From: an uncultured Bacilli bacterium
Lineage (GTDB): Bacteria > Bacillota_I > Bacilli_A > RF39 > UBA660
Reading direction: 5' to 3'
Length of the DNA stretch: 5,050 nt
NCBI GenBank assembly: GCA_934162325.1
Contig: CAKPIH010000053.1
Coordinates: forward strand, 1-5,050
Part shown: piece after piece, positions 1 to 5,050 of the stretch
Numbering within the stretch: position 1 is the first letter of the stretch
Layout of the letters: each line of letters starts with the position of its first letter
Program-made: the position numbers and the translations under genes
The notes under the pieces: generated by a model
What the model was told of the DNA's origin: nothing
The model's input: the letters and a program-made list of their open reading frames with translations, nothing else
Database searches by the model: none

Positions 1-36
1 CTTCTGGTTAACTTCTGCAAATAATACTTTTTCCAT
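1..36 (-). CDS. 5' end of an unidentified gene (partial)
   Basis: The first 12 codons of a gene that runs off the left edge; they read MEKVLFAEVNQK. The start is the ATG at 36-34. It is well supported by the Shine-Dalgarno run AAAGGAGG at 52-45, eight bases upstream, and by a good sigma-A promoter further up (121-149). Twelve residues are too few to identify a product, and I see no signal peptide in them. The codons AAC, CAG and AAG and the GC-rich leader next to the start differ from the strongly A/T-ending codons of the other genes here. This may mean a highly expressed or conserved gene, or one of different origin. The lipoprotein gene upstream has no clear terminator, so some read-through into this gene is possible. 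Confidence 0.7.
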   Translation of the reverse strand, partial: MEKVLFAEVNQK

Positions 37-52
37 AAGAGGGGCCTCCTTT
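37..52 (-). promoter_or_regulatory. Strong ribosome binding site within a small self-complementary element
   Basis: AAAGGAGG at 52-45 is a near-perfect Shine-Dalgarno sequence, with eight bases before the ATG at 36. The spacer CCCCTCTT is itself complementary to it. AGGAG (50-46) can pair with CTCTT (41-37), including one G-U pair, across a four-base loop. The site could therefore be partly masked in the mRNA. Five pairs are weak and may be chance; the ribosome binding site itself is secure. Confidence 0.75.
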
Positions 53-61
53 CTGATTGTT

Positions 62-96
62 GATTTGCGAATTATTTGGGATCTTTTTCGTAAATC
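62..96 (-). promoter_or_regulatory. Hairpin in the 5' leader of the left-edge gene
   Basis: In the predicted leader (about 114 to 37), GATTTACGAA (96-87) pairs with TTCGCAAATC (71-62). This gives nine base pairs interrupted by one A.C mismatch, around a 15-base loop containing GATCCC. It lies well upstream of the Shine-Dalgarno sequence and has no T-run after it, so it is not a terminator. It matches no riboswitch class that I recognise. It may stabilise the mRNA, bind a regulator, or be incidental. Confidence 0.4.
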
Positions 97-120
97 TTTT
101 TATCTCTTACCTATATATAA

Positions 121-149
121 ATAATATCATAAAATTAAATTAATTACAA
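121..149 (-). promoter_or_regulatory. Sigma-A promoter of the left-edge gene
   Basis: The -35 box TTGTAA (149-144) is followed by a 17-base spacer and the -10 box TATTAT (126-121). TG at 129-128 makes it an extended -10 promoter. Transcription would start near 114, giving a leader of about 78 bases. The -35 box begins only seven bases after the stop codon of the lipoprotein gene, so the intergenic space is used very tightly. Confidence 0.7.
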
Positions 150-156
150 TACTATT

Positions 157-1140
157 TTATTTATTTAATACTTTAATTTTATTATTACTTTTATATATAC
201 CATTATTATTTAAAATATAAATAATACTTTCATTATCTTGATATTCATTAAATAATTCATTAATTTCTTCTTGAGTTAAATCTTGTATTGGTATCATATA
301 CATATCATCATTATAAATATTACCTGTAATACCAAGATAAGTATTATATAATATAGTATTATAACTACCATCTTTATTACATACTAAACTTACTTTAGTT
401 AAAGATAAATCATTATCATTTAATGAAGTAATATCATTAAATGCATATTGAACAGAACCATTAGGTATAGCATCTATATATTCATCTTCAGTACCATTAA
501 GTAATAAATACTTAGGAATATTATCAATATCTATCTTACTATTATTATATTTTAAATAATCATTATCACTCATTCTATTAATATAACTATCTCTTAATTT
601 AAATACAAATAGTTCATCTTTAACATATTCCTTATTACCAGTAGTAAATACATTATTAACAATATTATTACTTATATTACTATTAGTAACATGTTTAATA
701 GCAACAATATCAAAATTATTTTCTCCAACAAAAATATCATATTTATAATTACCACTAGCAGTAACATATCCATCAGGAGCCTTTACTTCTACTAATATAT
801 ATTTACCTTCCTTTATTCTTGTAATTCTATATGGAACATCACTACTAGTCCAACTATCTATAACATTATTATTTAAATTTCTAAGTTCAAACATAGCTCC
901 TGTTAACTTCATATTATTATAATCTTCTACCCATATATCACAAAACCAATCACTAGTAAAATATCTTTTAAAATTATTATCTCTATCTAGTAATTCTCCA
1001 TAACTATTATCACTAGAAGTATTATCTATAGTACTACATCCTACTAAACTAGCAGAACTAATAAAAGTACTAGAAGCTAACACTAAAGCCATTAACCTCC
1101 TTTTCATTTCCTTATATTTCATTAAATTATTATCTTTCAT
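157..1140 (-). CDS. Putative surface lipoprotein with a SpaA/CnaB-like domain
   Basis: A 327-residue predicted lipoprotein. Residues 1-34 form a type II signal peptide: a basic stretch (KYKEMKRR), a hydrophobic core and the lipobox LVGC, with Cys35 as the expected lipid-modified residue. A Ser/Asn/Asp-rich linker follows. Residues 66-150 resemble the SpaA/CnaB prealbumin-like fold of Gram-positive surface proteins: LTGAMFELR (79-87), a glycine turn (EGKY, 111-114) and the typical LVEVKAPDGYV (116-126). Lys at the usual first-strand isopeptide position appears replaced by Trp70, so the internal cross-link may be missing. Residues 165-327 are Asn/Asp-rich and I do not recognise them. There is no LPXTG motif and no C-terminal membrane segment, so anchoring would be by lipid. 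The start is the ATG at 1140, preceded by GAAGGG ten bases upstream; Met7 and Met12 are alternatives. The gene is transcribed alone from its own promoter. The lipoprotein call is firm, the domain call is likely, and the role is unknown. Confidence 0.85.
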   Translation of the reverse strand: MKDNNLMKYKEMKRRLMALVLASSTFISSASLVGCSTIDNTSSDNSYGELLDRDNNFKRYFTSDWFCDIWVEDYNNMKLTGAMFELRNLNNNVIDSWTSSDVPYRITRIKEGKYILVEVKAPDGYVTASGNYKYDIFVGENNFDIVAIKHVTNSNISNNIVNNVFTTGNKEYVKDELFVFKLRDSYINRMSDNDYLKYNNSKIDIDNIPKYLLLNGTEDEYIDAIPNGSVQYAFNDITSLNDNDLSLTKVSLVCNKDGSYNTILYNTYLGITGNIYNDDMYMIPIQDLTQEEINELFNEYQDNESIIYILNNNGIYKSNNKIKVLNK

Positions 1141-1178
1141 TTTATCATATCCCTTCTGCTCATTCTTTAAGCCTACTA

Positions 1179-1207
1179 ATTGTATTACAAAATAAAATCA
1201 ATGTCAA
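1179..1207 (-). promoter_or_regulatory. Near-consensus sigma-A promoter of the lipoprotein gene
   Basis: A perfect -35 box TTGACA (1207-1202), a 17-base spacer and the -10 box TACAAT (1184-1179), five of six matches to consensus. Transcription would start near 1172, leaving a leader of about 31 bases with the ribosome binding site GAAGGG at 1156-1151. The -35 box begins two bases after the T-run of the upstream terminator, so the two units meet back to back. Confidence 0.8.
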
Positions 1208-1209
1208 CC

Positions 1210-1244
1210 AAAAAATAGTAAAAATTTAATTATTTTACTATTTT
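1210..1244 (-). terminator. AT-rich intrinsic terminator after the 183-residue gene
   Basis: Directly after the TAG stop codon (1247-1245), AAAATAGTAAAA (1244-1233) is perfectly complementary to TTTTACTATTTT (1224-1213). This is a 12-pair stem around an 8-base loop, running into further Ts to 1210. Only one pair is G-C, which is weak for a typical terminator but plausible in so AT-rich a genome. The arms are symmetric, so it could also work on the plus strand, although no plus-strand gene is seen. Confidence 0.6.
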
Positions 1245-1796
1245 CTATTTATTAATATCTAATACTTTAATTAACTTATAAGCAAAACCCGCTACTGGTT
1301 TATTACCCTTTTCTATTCCACCACCAATTCCATTTTTACAAGACCATAAACCATTACCATTTAATCTACTAAAATGAAAATCAGGTTCCGGTAATATTTC
1401 TTGAAATACTGCTACTTTATATAAATGATCATTATCTAATTTATCATTATATTTAATATTTAAAACATCTAAATCATTATATAAAGCCTCAAGTAATTTA
1501 TCTCTAGTATTAATTTTTTTAATACCACTAAAACATCCCGGATTAAAATAAAAACCATTACTATGTACTTCTCTAAAAGCAGTATCAAAATAATCAGGTA
1601 AATCAAATCTAAAAGCATATGAATAGCAGTTTCCTAATCTATCATTTACATAATATTTATAATCTTTTCTATAACTAGGAATTTTATTCATTATACTTTG
1701 TCTAACTATTAAATATTTAATATATAACTCTAATAATTCATCATATTCTAATTTATTATTAATAACATCTAATTTAATCTTATCAATATCATTCAT
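1245..1796 (-). CDS. Uncharacterised protein with a Cys/His motif set (possible papain-like fold)
   Basis: A 183-residue protein with no signal peptide or membrane segment, so probably cytoplasmic. The start is the ATG at 1796, set by AGGGGG eight bases upstream. A longer frame from a TTG at 1853 can be discarded because that TTG is the -35 box of the promoter. Residues 1-50 are helical and charged. The rest holds a spaced set of motifs: GNCYSYAF (Cys57), NPGCFSG (85-91), an acidic helix (LLEALYNDLDVL, 101-112), YKVAVF (126-131), PDFHFSR (His141) and GLWSCKNG (149-156). The order Cys, Pro-Gly-x-x-Ser-Gly, Asp-x-His, Trp-Ser-x-Lys-x-Gly recalls uncharacterised bacterial proteins with an NCYxYA...DYHFYR...WSHKPG pattern. 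Cys57 and His141 could form a papain- or NlpC-like catalytic pair; this is inference, and a non-enzymatic role is possible. It forms its own transcription unit with promoter and terminator. Confidence 0.85.
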   Translation of the reverse strand: MNDIDKIKLDVINNKLEYDELLELYIKYLIVRQSIMNKIPSYRKDYKYYVNDRLGNCYSYAFRFDLPDYFDTAFREVHSNGFYFNPGCFSGIKKINTRDKLLEALYNDLDVLNIKYNDKLDNDHLYKVAVFQEILPEPDFHFSRLNGNGLWSCKNGIGGGIEKGNKPVAGFAYKLIKVLDINK

Positions 1797-1804
1797 TATA
1801 TAAT

Positions 1805-1810
1805 CCCCCT
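1805..1810 (-). promoter_or_regulatory. Ribosome binding site that fixes the start at 1796
   Basis: AGGGGG, preceded by G at 1811, lies eight bases before the ATG at 1796 and is the only good site in this leader. It supports the 183-residue product over the 202-residue frame. Confidence 0.75.
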
Positions 1811-1824
1811 CAAAAAGTAAATAT

Positions 1825-1853
1825 AATATAACATACATACTAAAGTAAGTCAA
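1825..1853 (-). promoter_or_regulatory. Sigma-A promoter of the 183-residue protein gene
   Basis: The -35 box TTGACT (1853-1848), a 17-base spacer and the -10 box TATATT (1830-1825), preceded by TG at 1833-1832, give a strong extended -10 promoter. Transcription would start near 1818, leaving a short leader of about 21 bases that contains the ribosome binding site. Confidence 0.8.
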
Positions 1854-1871
1854 CCATCAAATACCCCTCTC

Positions 1872-1891
1872 TTATATATAATATATATATA
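1872..1891. repeat. Alternating A/T tract
   Basis: About twenty bases of almost pure alternating T and A, with one phase break near the centre (AA at 1880-1881). It lies between the paired hairpins and the promoter at 1825-1853. It is easily melted and could form a weak cruciform. No T-run follows on either strand, so I do not call it a terminator. Confidence 0.6.
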
Positions 1892-1897
1892 GTTATC

Positions 1898-1930
1898 TTA
1901 GATTAAGACTAATTCTTAGGCTTAATCTAA
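1898..1930 (-). repeat. Hairpin repeat, copy B
   Basis: Read on the minus strand, TTAGATTAAG (1930-1921) pairs with CTTAATCTAA (1907-1898). Inside are a C.T mismatch, then CTAA paired with TTAG, and a GAA loop. The core TAAG-C-CTAA...TTAG-T-CTTA is identical to that of copy A, which abuts it with no spacer. The outer stem (TTAGAT/ATCTAA) has a different sequence from copy A but is fully paired. No T-run follows, so a classical terminator is unlikely. It may be transcribed only by read-through from smc. Confidence 0.75.
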
Positions 1931-1964
1931 CACTAATAAGACTAACAAAGTTAGGCTTATAGTG
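1931..1964 (-). repeat. Hairpin repeat, copy A
   Basis: On the minus strand, CACTATAAG (1964-1956) pairs with CTTATTAGTG (1940-1931), with one bulged T. A C.T mismatch, CTAAC paired with GTTAG, and a TTT loop follow inside. The central C.T mismatch and the flanking four-base arms are shared with copy B, while the outer arms CACTA/TAGTG are specific to this copy. It begins directly after the T-run of the smc terminator and ends where copy B starts. Confidence 0.75.
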
Positions 1965-1991
1965 AAAAAAAGAAAGAACTTAATCTTTCTT
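1965..1991 (-). terminator. Intrinsic terminator overlapping the smc stop codon
   Basis: On the minus strand, AAGAAAGA (1991-1984) pairs with TCTTTCTT (1977-1970) to give eight base pairs around the six-base loop TTAAGT. The helix leads straight into Ts down to 1965. The smc stop codon TAA (1982-1980) lies in the loop, so the last codons of smc form the left arm. Only two pairs are G-C, so the strength is uncertain, but the stem plus an unbroken T-run is the correct layout. Confidence 0.55.
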
Positions 1992-4922
1992 AATATCTTC
2001 TAATTTAACAGATACAATCTTACTAACACCAGACTCTTCCATTGTAATACCATATAAAATATCCGCATATTCCATTGTCTTCTTCTTATGAGTAATAATA
2101 ATAAACTGCGTATTATCCCTATACTTATCTAAGTATCTACCAAAAGCTTCAACATTAGCATCATCTAGTGCTGCCTCTACCTCATCAAATAAACAGAAAG
2201 GTACTGGTCTAATATTTAGTATAGCAAACAATAACGAAATAGCAGTAAAAGTCTTCTCTCCACCAGATAATAAACTAATACTCTGTAGTTTCTTACCAGG
2301 AGGTTCAGCCTTAATCTCAATACCAGTCTCTAATATATTATCAGGATCAGTAAGTGATAACTCAGCCTTACCACCCTTAAATAACTCCCTATAAACATTC
2401 TTAAATTCAACCTTAACTTTTTCAAAAGTATCTAAGAACTTATCTTTCATAACCATATCCATCTCTTTAATAATATCATATAAAGTATTCTCAGCATTAA
2501 CTAAATCTTCCTTCTGACCATTTAAAAAATCAAATCTCTCTTTAGCCTTCTCATACTCTTCAGGAGCATCCAAATTAACATTACCAAGAATACTAATATT
2601 ATCTTTTAACTTAAGTACTTCCCTTTTAGCAGTATCAATATCCATATCTAACTTATAATTCTCACTAGCAAACTCATAAGTCATATTATAATCATTAGTA
2701 AGATTCTCTAACAAACTATCTAACTTAACATCAATCCTATTAGTCATAATATTAAGATTATTAAGTTCTCTCTCTTTCTTACTAGTAAGACTATTACTAT
2801 GACTTCTAGTCTCCTCTAACTCATTAATACTATCATTATATTTATTTTCATTTTCTTTAAGTAAAGCAATATTCTTACTCAAATTAGATATCTCTTCCTT
2901 AACACCATATAAAGAATTAATTAAATTATCTTCCGCGCTTTCATTATTAGATATATTAGTCAAATCCCTAAGTTCTTTCTCTTTCTCTTCTAAAACATTA
3001 GTACTACTAGTAATACCACTAGTAATAGCCTCTTTCTTACTAAAGTATTCCACTCTCTCTTCTTTATATTTATATAAAGAACTATTTAAAGAATTAATCT
3101 CTTTATCAATATTATCAACTTCTCTAAGTAATTCCTTATTCTTACTACTAAGAATATTCTTCTTCTTCTCTTCCTCTTCTATCTCATACTTAATAGATAT
3201 TGGACTAACACTCTTTACCTGACTACCACCAGTTAAAGAGCCTCCTACATTAATAACTTGTCCATCTAAAGTAACAATCTTATATTTCTTATTAATTTTA
3301 CTACTAATAATATTAGCCATCTCTATAGAATCCACTACAATAATATTACCTAAAACATTACTAATAATATTACTATATTTATTATCATAACTAACTAAAT
3401 CAGCTGCTATACCTATATAACCATCTTCATTACTAATACTATTAATCGTATTATCATCAATATATCTACCAGTAATAACTGATAATGGATAAAAAGTAGC
3501 CCTACCTAAATTATTATTCTTTAAGTAATAAATTAACTCTTTAGCAATATTCGGAGTATCAACGACTAAATAAGAAGATGCTCCTCCAAGAGCAGTATTA
3601 ATACATACACTATATTTAGAAGGTACTTCAATTAAAGAAGATATAACATTATGAATACCATTAAACTTAGGATTATCTAAAATACTCTTAATCTGTTTAG
3701 GTACTGATAAATTATTATTAAGATTATTCTCTAAGTACTCAATTTTATAAGTACTACTATCAATATCTCTATTATTCTTAATAATATTATTATTAATATT
3801 ATTCTTTCTAACTATTAAATTATCTATCTTACTTTTATATTCATTAATATTATTATTAATATTACTAATCTTATTATCTAATACTTCAATATCATTACTA
3901 TAATTGGTAAGTTTATTCCTAATACTAAGAATATCTTCTTTTAAAGTAATAATATTATTACTAATAAGAGATTCCTCACCCCTATATTTATTTCTCTCTT
4001 GTAATAATCTAATATCCGAAGTAATCTTCTCTTCTTTCTTAGATAAATCTATTAATAATACTTGACTCTTATTAATATTATCTCTTACTTCTTTTAACTT
4101 ATCTTTATATTTAAGTATATCAATATCATAAGTACTACTATCAGTAGATACCTTAGTAATTTCATTTTCTAACTCTTCTATTCTTTTCTTGCCTTCTTGA
4201 TATTCAAAGTTTAAGTCTTTAATCTCTTTAGCAATAACCGCTACTTCAATATTAGATAACCTATCTTTATATTCAATATATTTCTTAGCCTTATTACTAG
4301 CTTCTTCTAGTGGTATAATATTACTATTTAATTCATTAATAATATCATTAACCCTATTAAGATTCTGATTAGTTTTATCTAATTTTCTAATTGCTTCTTC
4401 TTTTCTTCTCTTGTATTTTAAAACTCCTGCTGCTTCTTCAAATATTATTCTTCGATCTTCTGGCTTATTAGATAATATTTCATCTATCTTACCCTGACTT
4501 ATAATATTAAAACTCTCTTTAGCAGTACCACTATCAGTTAAAAGCTCAGTAATATCTTTTAATCTTACTCTTTCATTATTAATATAGTATTCATTTTCTC
4601 CTGTTCTAAAGGCCATTCTCTTTATTGATACTTCATTAAAATCTATAGGAAGACTTCTATCAGTATTATCAAATACTAAAGTAACTGAAGCACTATTAAG
4701 AGGTTTTCTACTATCACTACCAGAGAATATTACATCTAATGAATTATCTCCTCTAAGACTCTTCATAGATTGTTCTCCTAGTACCCATCTTACAGCATCT
4801 ACTATATTAGATTTTCCTGATCCATTAGGTCCTACTATACCATTAATATTTTTACCAAATTCAATCGAAGTTTTATCTGCAAAAGACTTAAATCCATATG
4901 CTTTTATTTCTTTTAAATACAT
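1980..4922 (-). CDS. smc: Chromosome segregation protein SMC (condensin ATPase)
   Basis: The structural maintenance of chromosomes ATPase. As a dimer with ScpA and ScpB it loads onto DNA and extrudes loops, organising and separating daughter chromosomes. All landmarks of the family are visible (numbered from Met1 at 4922): Walker A GPNGSGKS (31-38), Q-loop SQGK (142-145), an N-terminal coiled-coil arm (about 165-410), hinge (about 415-568, with GGSLTGG at 560-566), the returning arm (about 570-775), signature LSGGEK (885-890), Walker B CLFDE (910-914), D-loop ALDD (918-921) and H-loop His945. No key residue is missing. The 980 residues are about 200 fewer than B. subtilis SMC. The loss lies in the arms, which are Asn-rich near 350-405; this length is usual in Mollicutes. 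The ATG at 4922 gives MYLKEIKAYGFKSF, matching the usual SMC N-terminus, with AGGA ten bases upstream. A GTG at 4931 would add three residues but sits only one base from that site. The downstream neighbour is not ftsY. Confidence 0.98.
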   Translation of the reverse strand: MYLKEIKAYGFKSFADKTSIEFGKNINGIVGPNGSGKSNIVDAVRWVLGEQSMKSLRGDNSLDVIFSGSDSRKPLNSASVTLVFDNTDRSLPIDFNEVSIKRMAFRTGENEYYINNERVRLKDITELLTDSGTAKESFNIISQGKIDEILSNKPEDRRIIFEEAAGVLKYKRRKEEAIRKLDKTNQNLNRVNDIINELNSNIIPLEEASNKAKKYIEYKDRLSNIEVAVIAKEIKDLNFEYQEGKKRIEELENEITKVSTDSSTYDIDILKYKDKLKEVRDNINKSQVLLIDLSKKEEKITSDIRLLQERNKYRGEESLISNNIITLKEDILSIRNKLTNYSNDIEVLDNKISNINNNINEYKSKIDNLIVRKNNINNNIIKNNRDIDSSTYKIEYLENNLNNNLSVPKQIKSILDNPKFNGIHNVISSLIEVPSKYSVCINTALGGASSYLVVDTPNIAKELIYYLKNNNLGRATFYPLSVITGRYIDDNTINSISNEDGYIGIAADLVSYDNKYSNIISNVLGNIIVVDSIEMANIISSKINKKYKIVTLDGQVINVGGSLTGGSQVKSVSPISIKYEIEEEEKKKNILSSKNKELLREVDNIDKEINSLNSSLYKYKEERVEYFSKKEAITSGITSSTNVLEEKEKELRDLTNISNNESAEDNLINSLYGVKEEISNLSKNIALLKENENKYNDSINELEETRSHSNSLTSKKERELNNLNIMTNRIDVKLDSLLENLTNDYNMTYEFASENYKLDMDIDTAKREVLKLKDNISILGNVNLDAPEEYEKAKERFDFLNGQKEDLVNAENTLYDIIKEMDMVMKDKFLDTFEKVKVEFKNVYRELFKGGKAELSLTDPDNILETGIEIKAEPPGKKLQSISLLSGGEKTFTAISLLFAILNIRPVPFCLFDEVEAALDDANVEAFGRYLDKYRDNTQFIIITHKKKTMEYADILYGITMEESGVSKIVSVKLEDIKKD

Positions 4923-4932
4923 ATACTTCACA

Positions 4933-4953
4933 TCCTACTTCTTTATTTTATCA
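4933..4953 (-). promoter_or_regulatory. Extended -10 promoter and ribosome binding site of smc
   Basis: TGATAAAAT (4953-4945) fits an extended -10 element (TGn followed by TAAAAT). No good -35 box is found at 15 to 18 bases spacing, so the element would depend on the TG. Transcription would begin near 4938, only about 16 bases before the ATG at 4922, and the Shine-Dalgarno AGGA (4936-4933) would sit near the very 5' end of the mRNA. If so, smc is expressed separately from whatever lies upstream. A promoter beyond the window is also possible. Confidence 0.45.
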
Positions 4954-5000
4954 AATTTTATAATAAAAATCTAGTTAATTTATTATATTTATATATTTAT

Positions 5001-5039
5001 TACCCTTTCAGCCTTATATAAAATAAGTCTTCCAGGGTA
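5001..5039 (+). repeat. Hairpin repeat, copy C
   Basis: Read on the plus strand, TACCCT (5001-5006) pairs with AGGGTA (5034-5039). After a 3 x 3 internal loop, AG pairs with CT, then comes a C.T mismatch (5012 and 5028), then CTTAT paired with ATAAG around an ATAAA loop. The AG-C-CT(A/T)A...T(A/T)AG-T-CT layout is that of copies A and B, but on the opposite strand. Four bases further on, TAAGCCT (5044-5050) equals the left arm of A and B, so another copy may start at the window edge. It lies upstream of the smc promoter. A short coding tail on the minus strand across this stretch cannot be excluded. Confidence 0.45.
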
Positions 5040-5050
5040 TGAGTAAGCCT

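Noticed and set aside
1168..1175. TAAGCCTA on the plus strand, matching the left arm of the hairpin repeats.
   Set aside because: There is no matching right arm nearby and it lies at the transcription start of the lipoprotein gene; an eight-base match in AT-rich DNA can be chance.
1797..1853. A 19-codon N-terminal extension of the 183-residue protein starting at a TTG, which would add a hydrophobic stretch resembling a signal peptide.
   Set aside because: The TTG is the first half of the -35 box TTGACT, and the extension covers the promoter. The ATG at 1796 has a good ribosome binding site; the TTG has none at a proper distance.
1840..1870. A five-codon frame (ATG at 1857, stop TAG at 1842-1840) with AGAGGGG six bases upstream, like a leader peptide.
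   Set aside because: It overlaps the -35 box and lies upstream of the predicted transcription start, so that promoter would not transcribe it. Five codons give no other support.
1931..1964. Integron attC site: copy A contains GCCTAAC and GTTAGTC, close to the RYYYAAC and GTTRRRY core sites.
   Set aside because: The two would be only three bases apart instead of tens of bases, the second departs from the consensus, copy B lacks the AAC/GTT ends, and no integrase is seen.
1980..4922. Mycoplasma-type genetic code (TGA as Trp), suggested by the AT content and short SMC.
   Set aside because: All five Trp codons in the window are TGG, and the genes are complete and full length without TGA read-through.
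4993..5050. 3' end of an upstream minus-strand gene (for example a reading frame ending at a TAA near 4991).
   Set aside because: Two or three frames stay open over so short a stretch, none gives a recognisable C-terminus, and the region is better described as an imperfect palindrome. It cannot be fully excluded.
5034..5050. Plus-strand gene start ATGAGTAAGCCT at 5039 with AGGG before it.
   Set aside because: The AGGG is only one base from the ATG and belongs to the right arm of hairpin C; no promoter is apparent on the plus strand.
1..5050. CRISPR array, tRNA or rRNA gene, or a transposase.
   Set aside because: No regularly spaced direct repeats, no clover-leaf or rRNA sequence, and no transposase-like frame were seen on either strand.

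Overview
The window is extremely AT-rich and every gene in it lies on the minus strand. All five tryptophans in the three complete genes are encoded by TGG. Their stop codons are TAA, TAG and TAA, and no in-frame TGA has to be read through, so the standard bacterial code fits. The SMC protein resembles the Bacillus subtilis one in its heads and hinge but has arms as short as those of Mollicutes. Isoleucine is very often ATA, and the promoters are sigma-A-like. Together these suggest a reduced, low-GC Bacilli/Mollicutes-related Firmicute that keeps the standard code, for example an Acholeplasma-like, Erysipelotrichales-like or uncultured gut RF39-like lineage. The placement is inference; no rRNA is present to confirm it.

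Layout, in the direction of transcription (right to left). Positions 5001-5050 hold an imperfect hairpin and what may be the start of a second one. An extended -10 promoter and a ribosome binding site at about 4933-4953 precede smc (1980-4922), the chromosome-segregation ATPase. A small intrinsic terminator overlaps the smc stop codon. Beyond it lie two abutting hairpins (1898-1964) that share a core with each other and with the hairpin at 5001-5039, then a short run of alternating A and T. Next come two single-gene units. The first is 1245-1796, a 183-residue cytoplasmic protein with a Cys...His...Trp-Ser motif set. It has its own near-consensus promoter and an AT-only-style terminator. The second is 157-1140, a 327-residue lipoprotein with a SpaA/CnaB-like domain, again with its own consensus promoter. 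The left edge carries a promoter, a roughly 78-base leader and the first 12 codons of another gene.

The genes do not look like one operon: each has a recognisable promoter, and two have terminators. smc is the only clear housekeeping gene. The two genes behind it look like independently expressed accessory genes, one surface-exposed and one cytoplasmic. The ftsY gene found after smc in B. subtilis is absent here. The most unusual signal is the family of related hairpins on both sides of smc, which share a central C.T mismatch while their outer stems differ.
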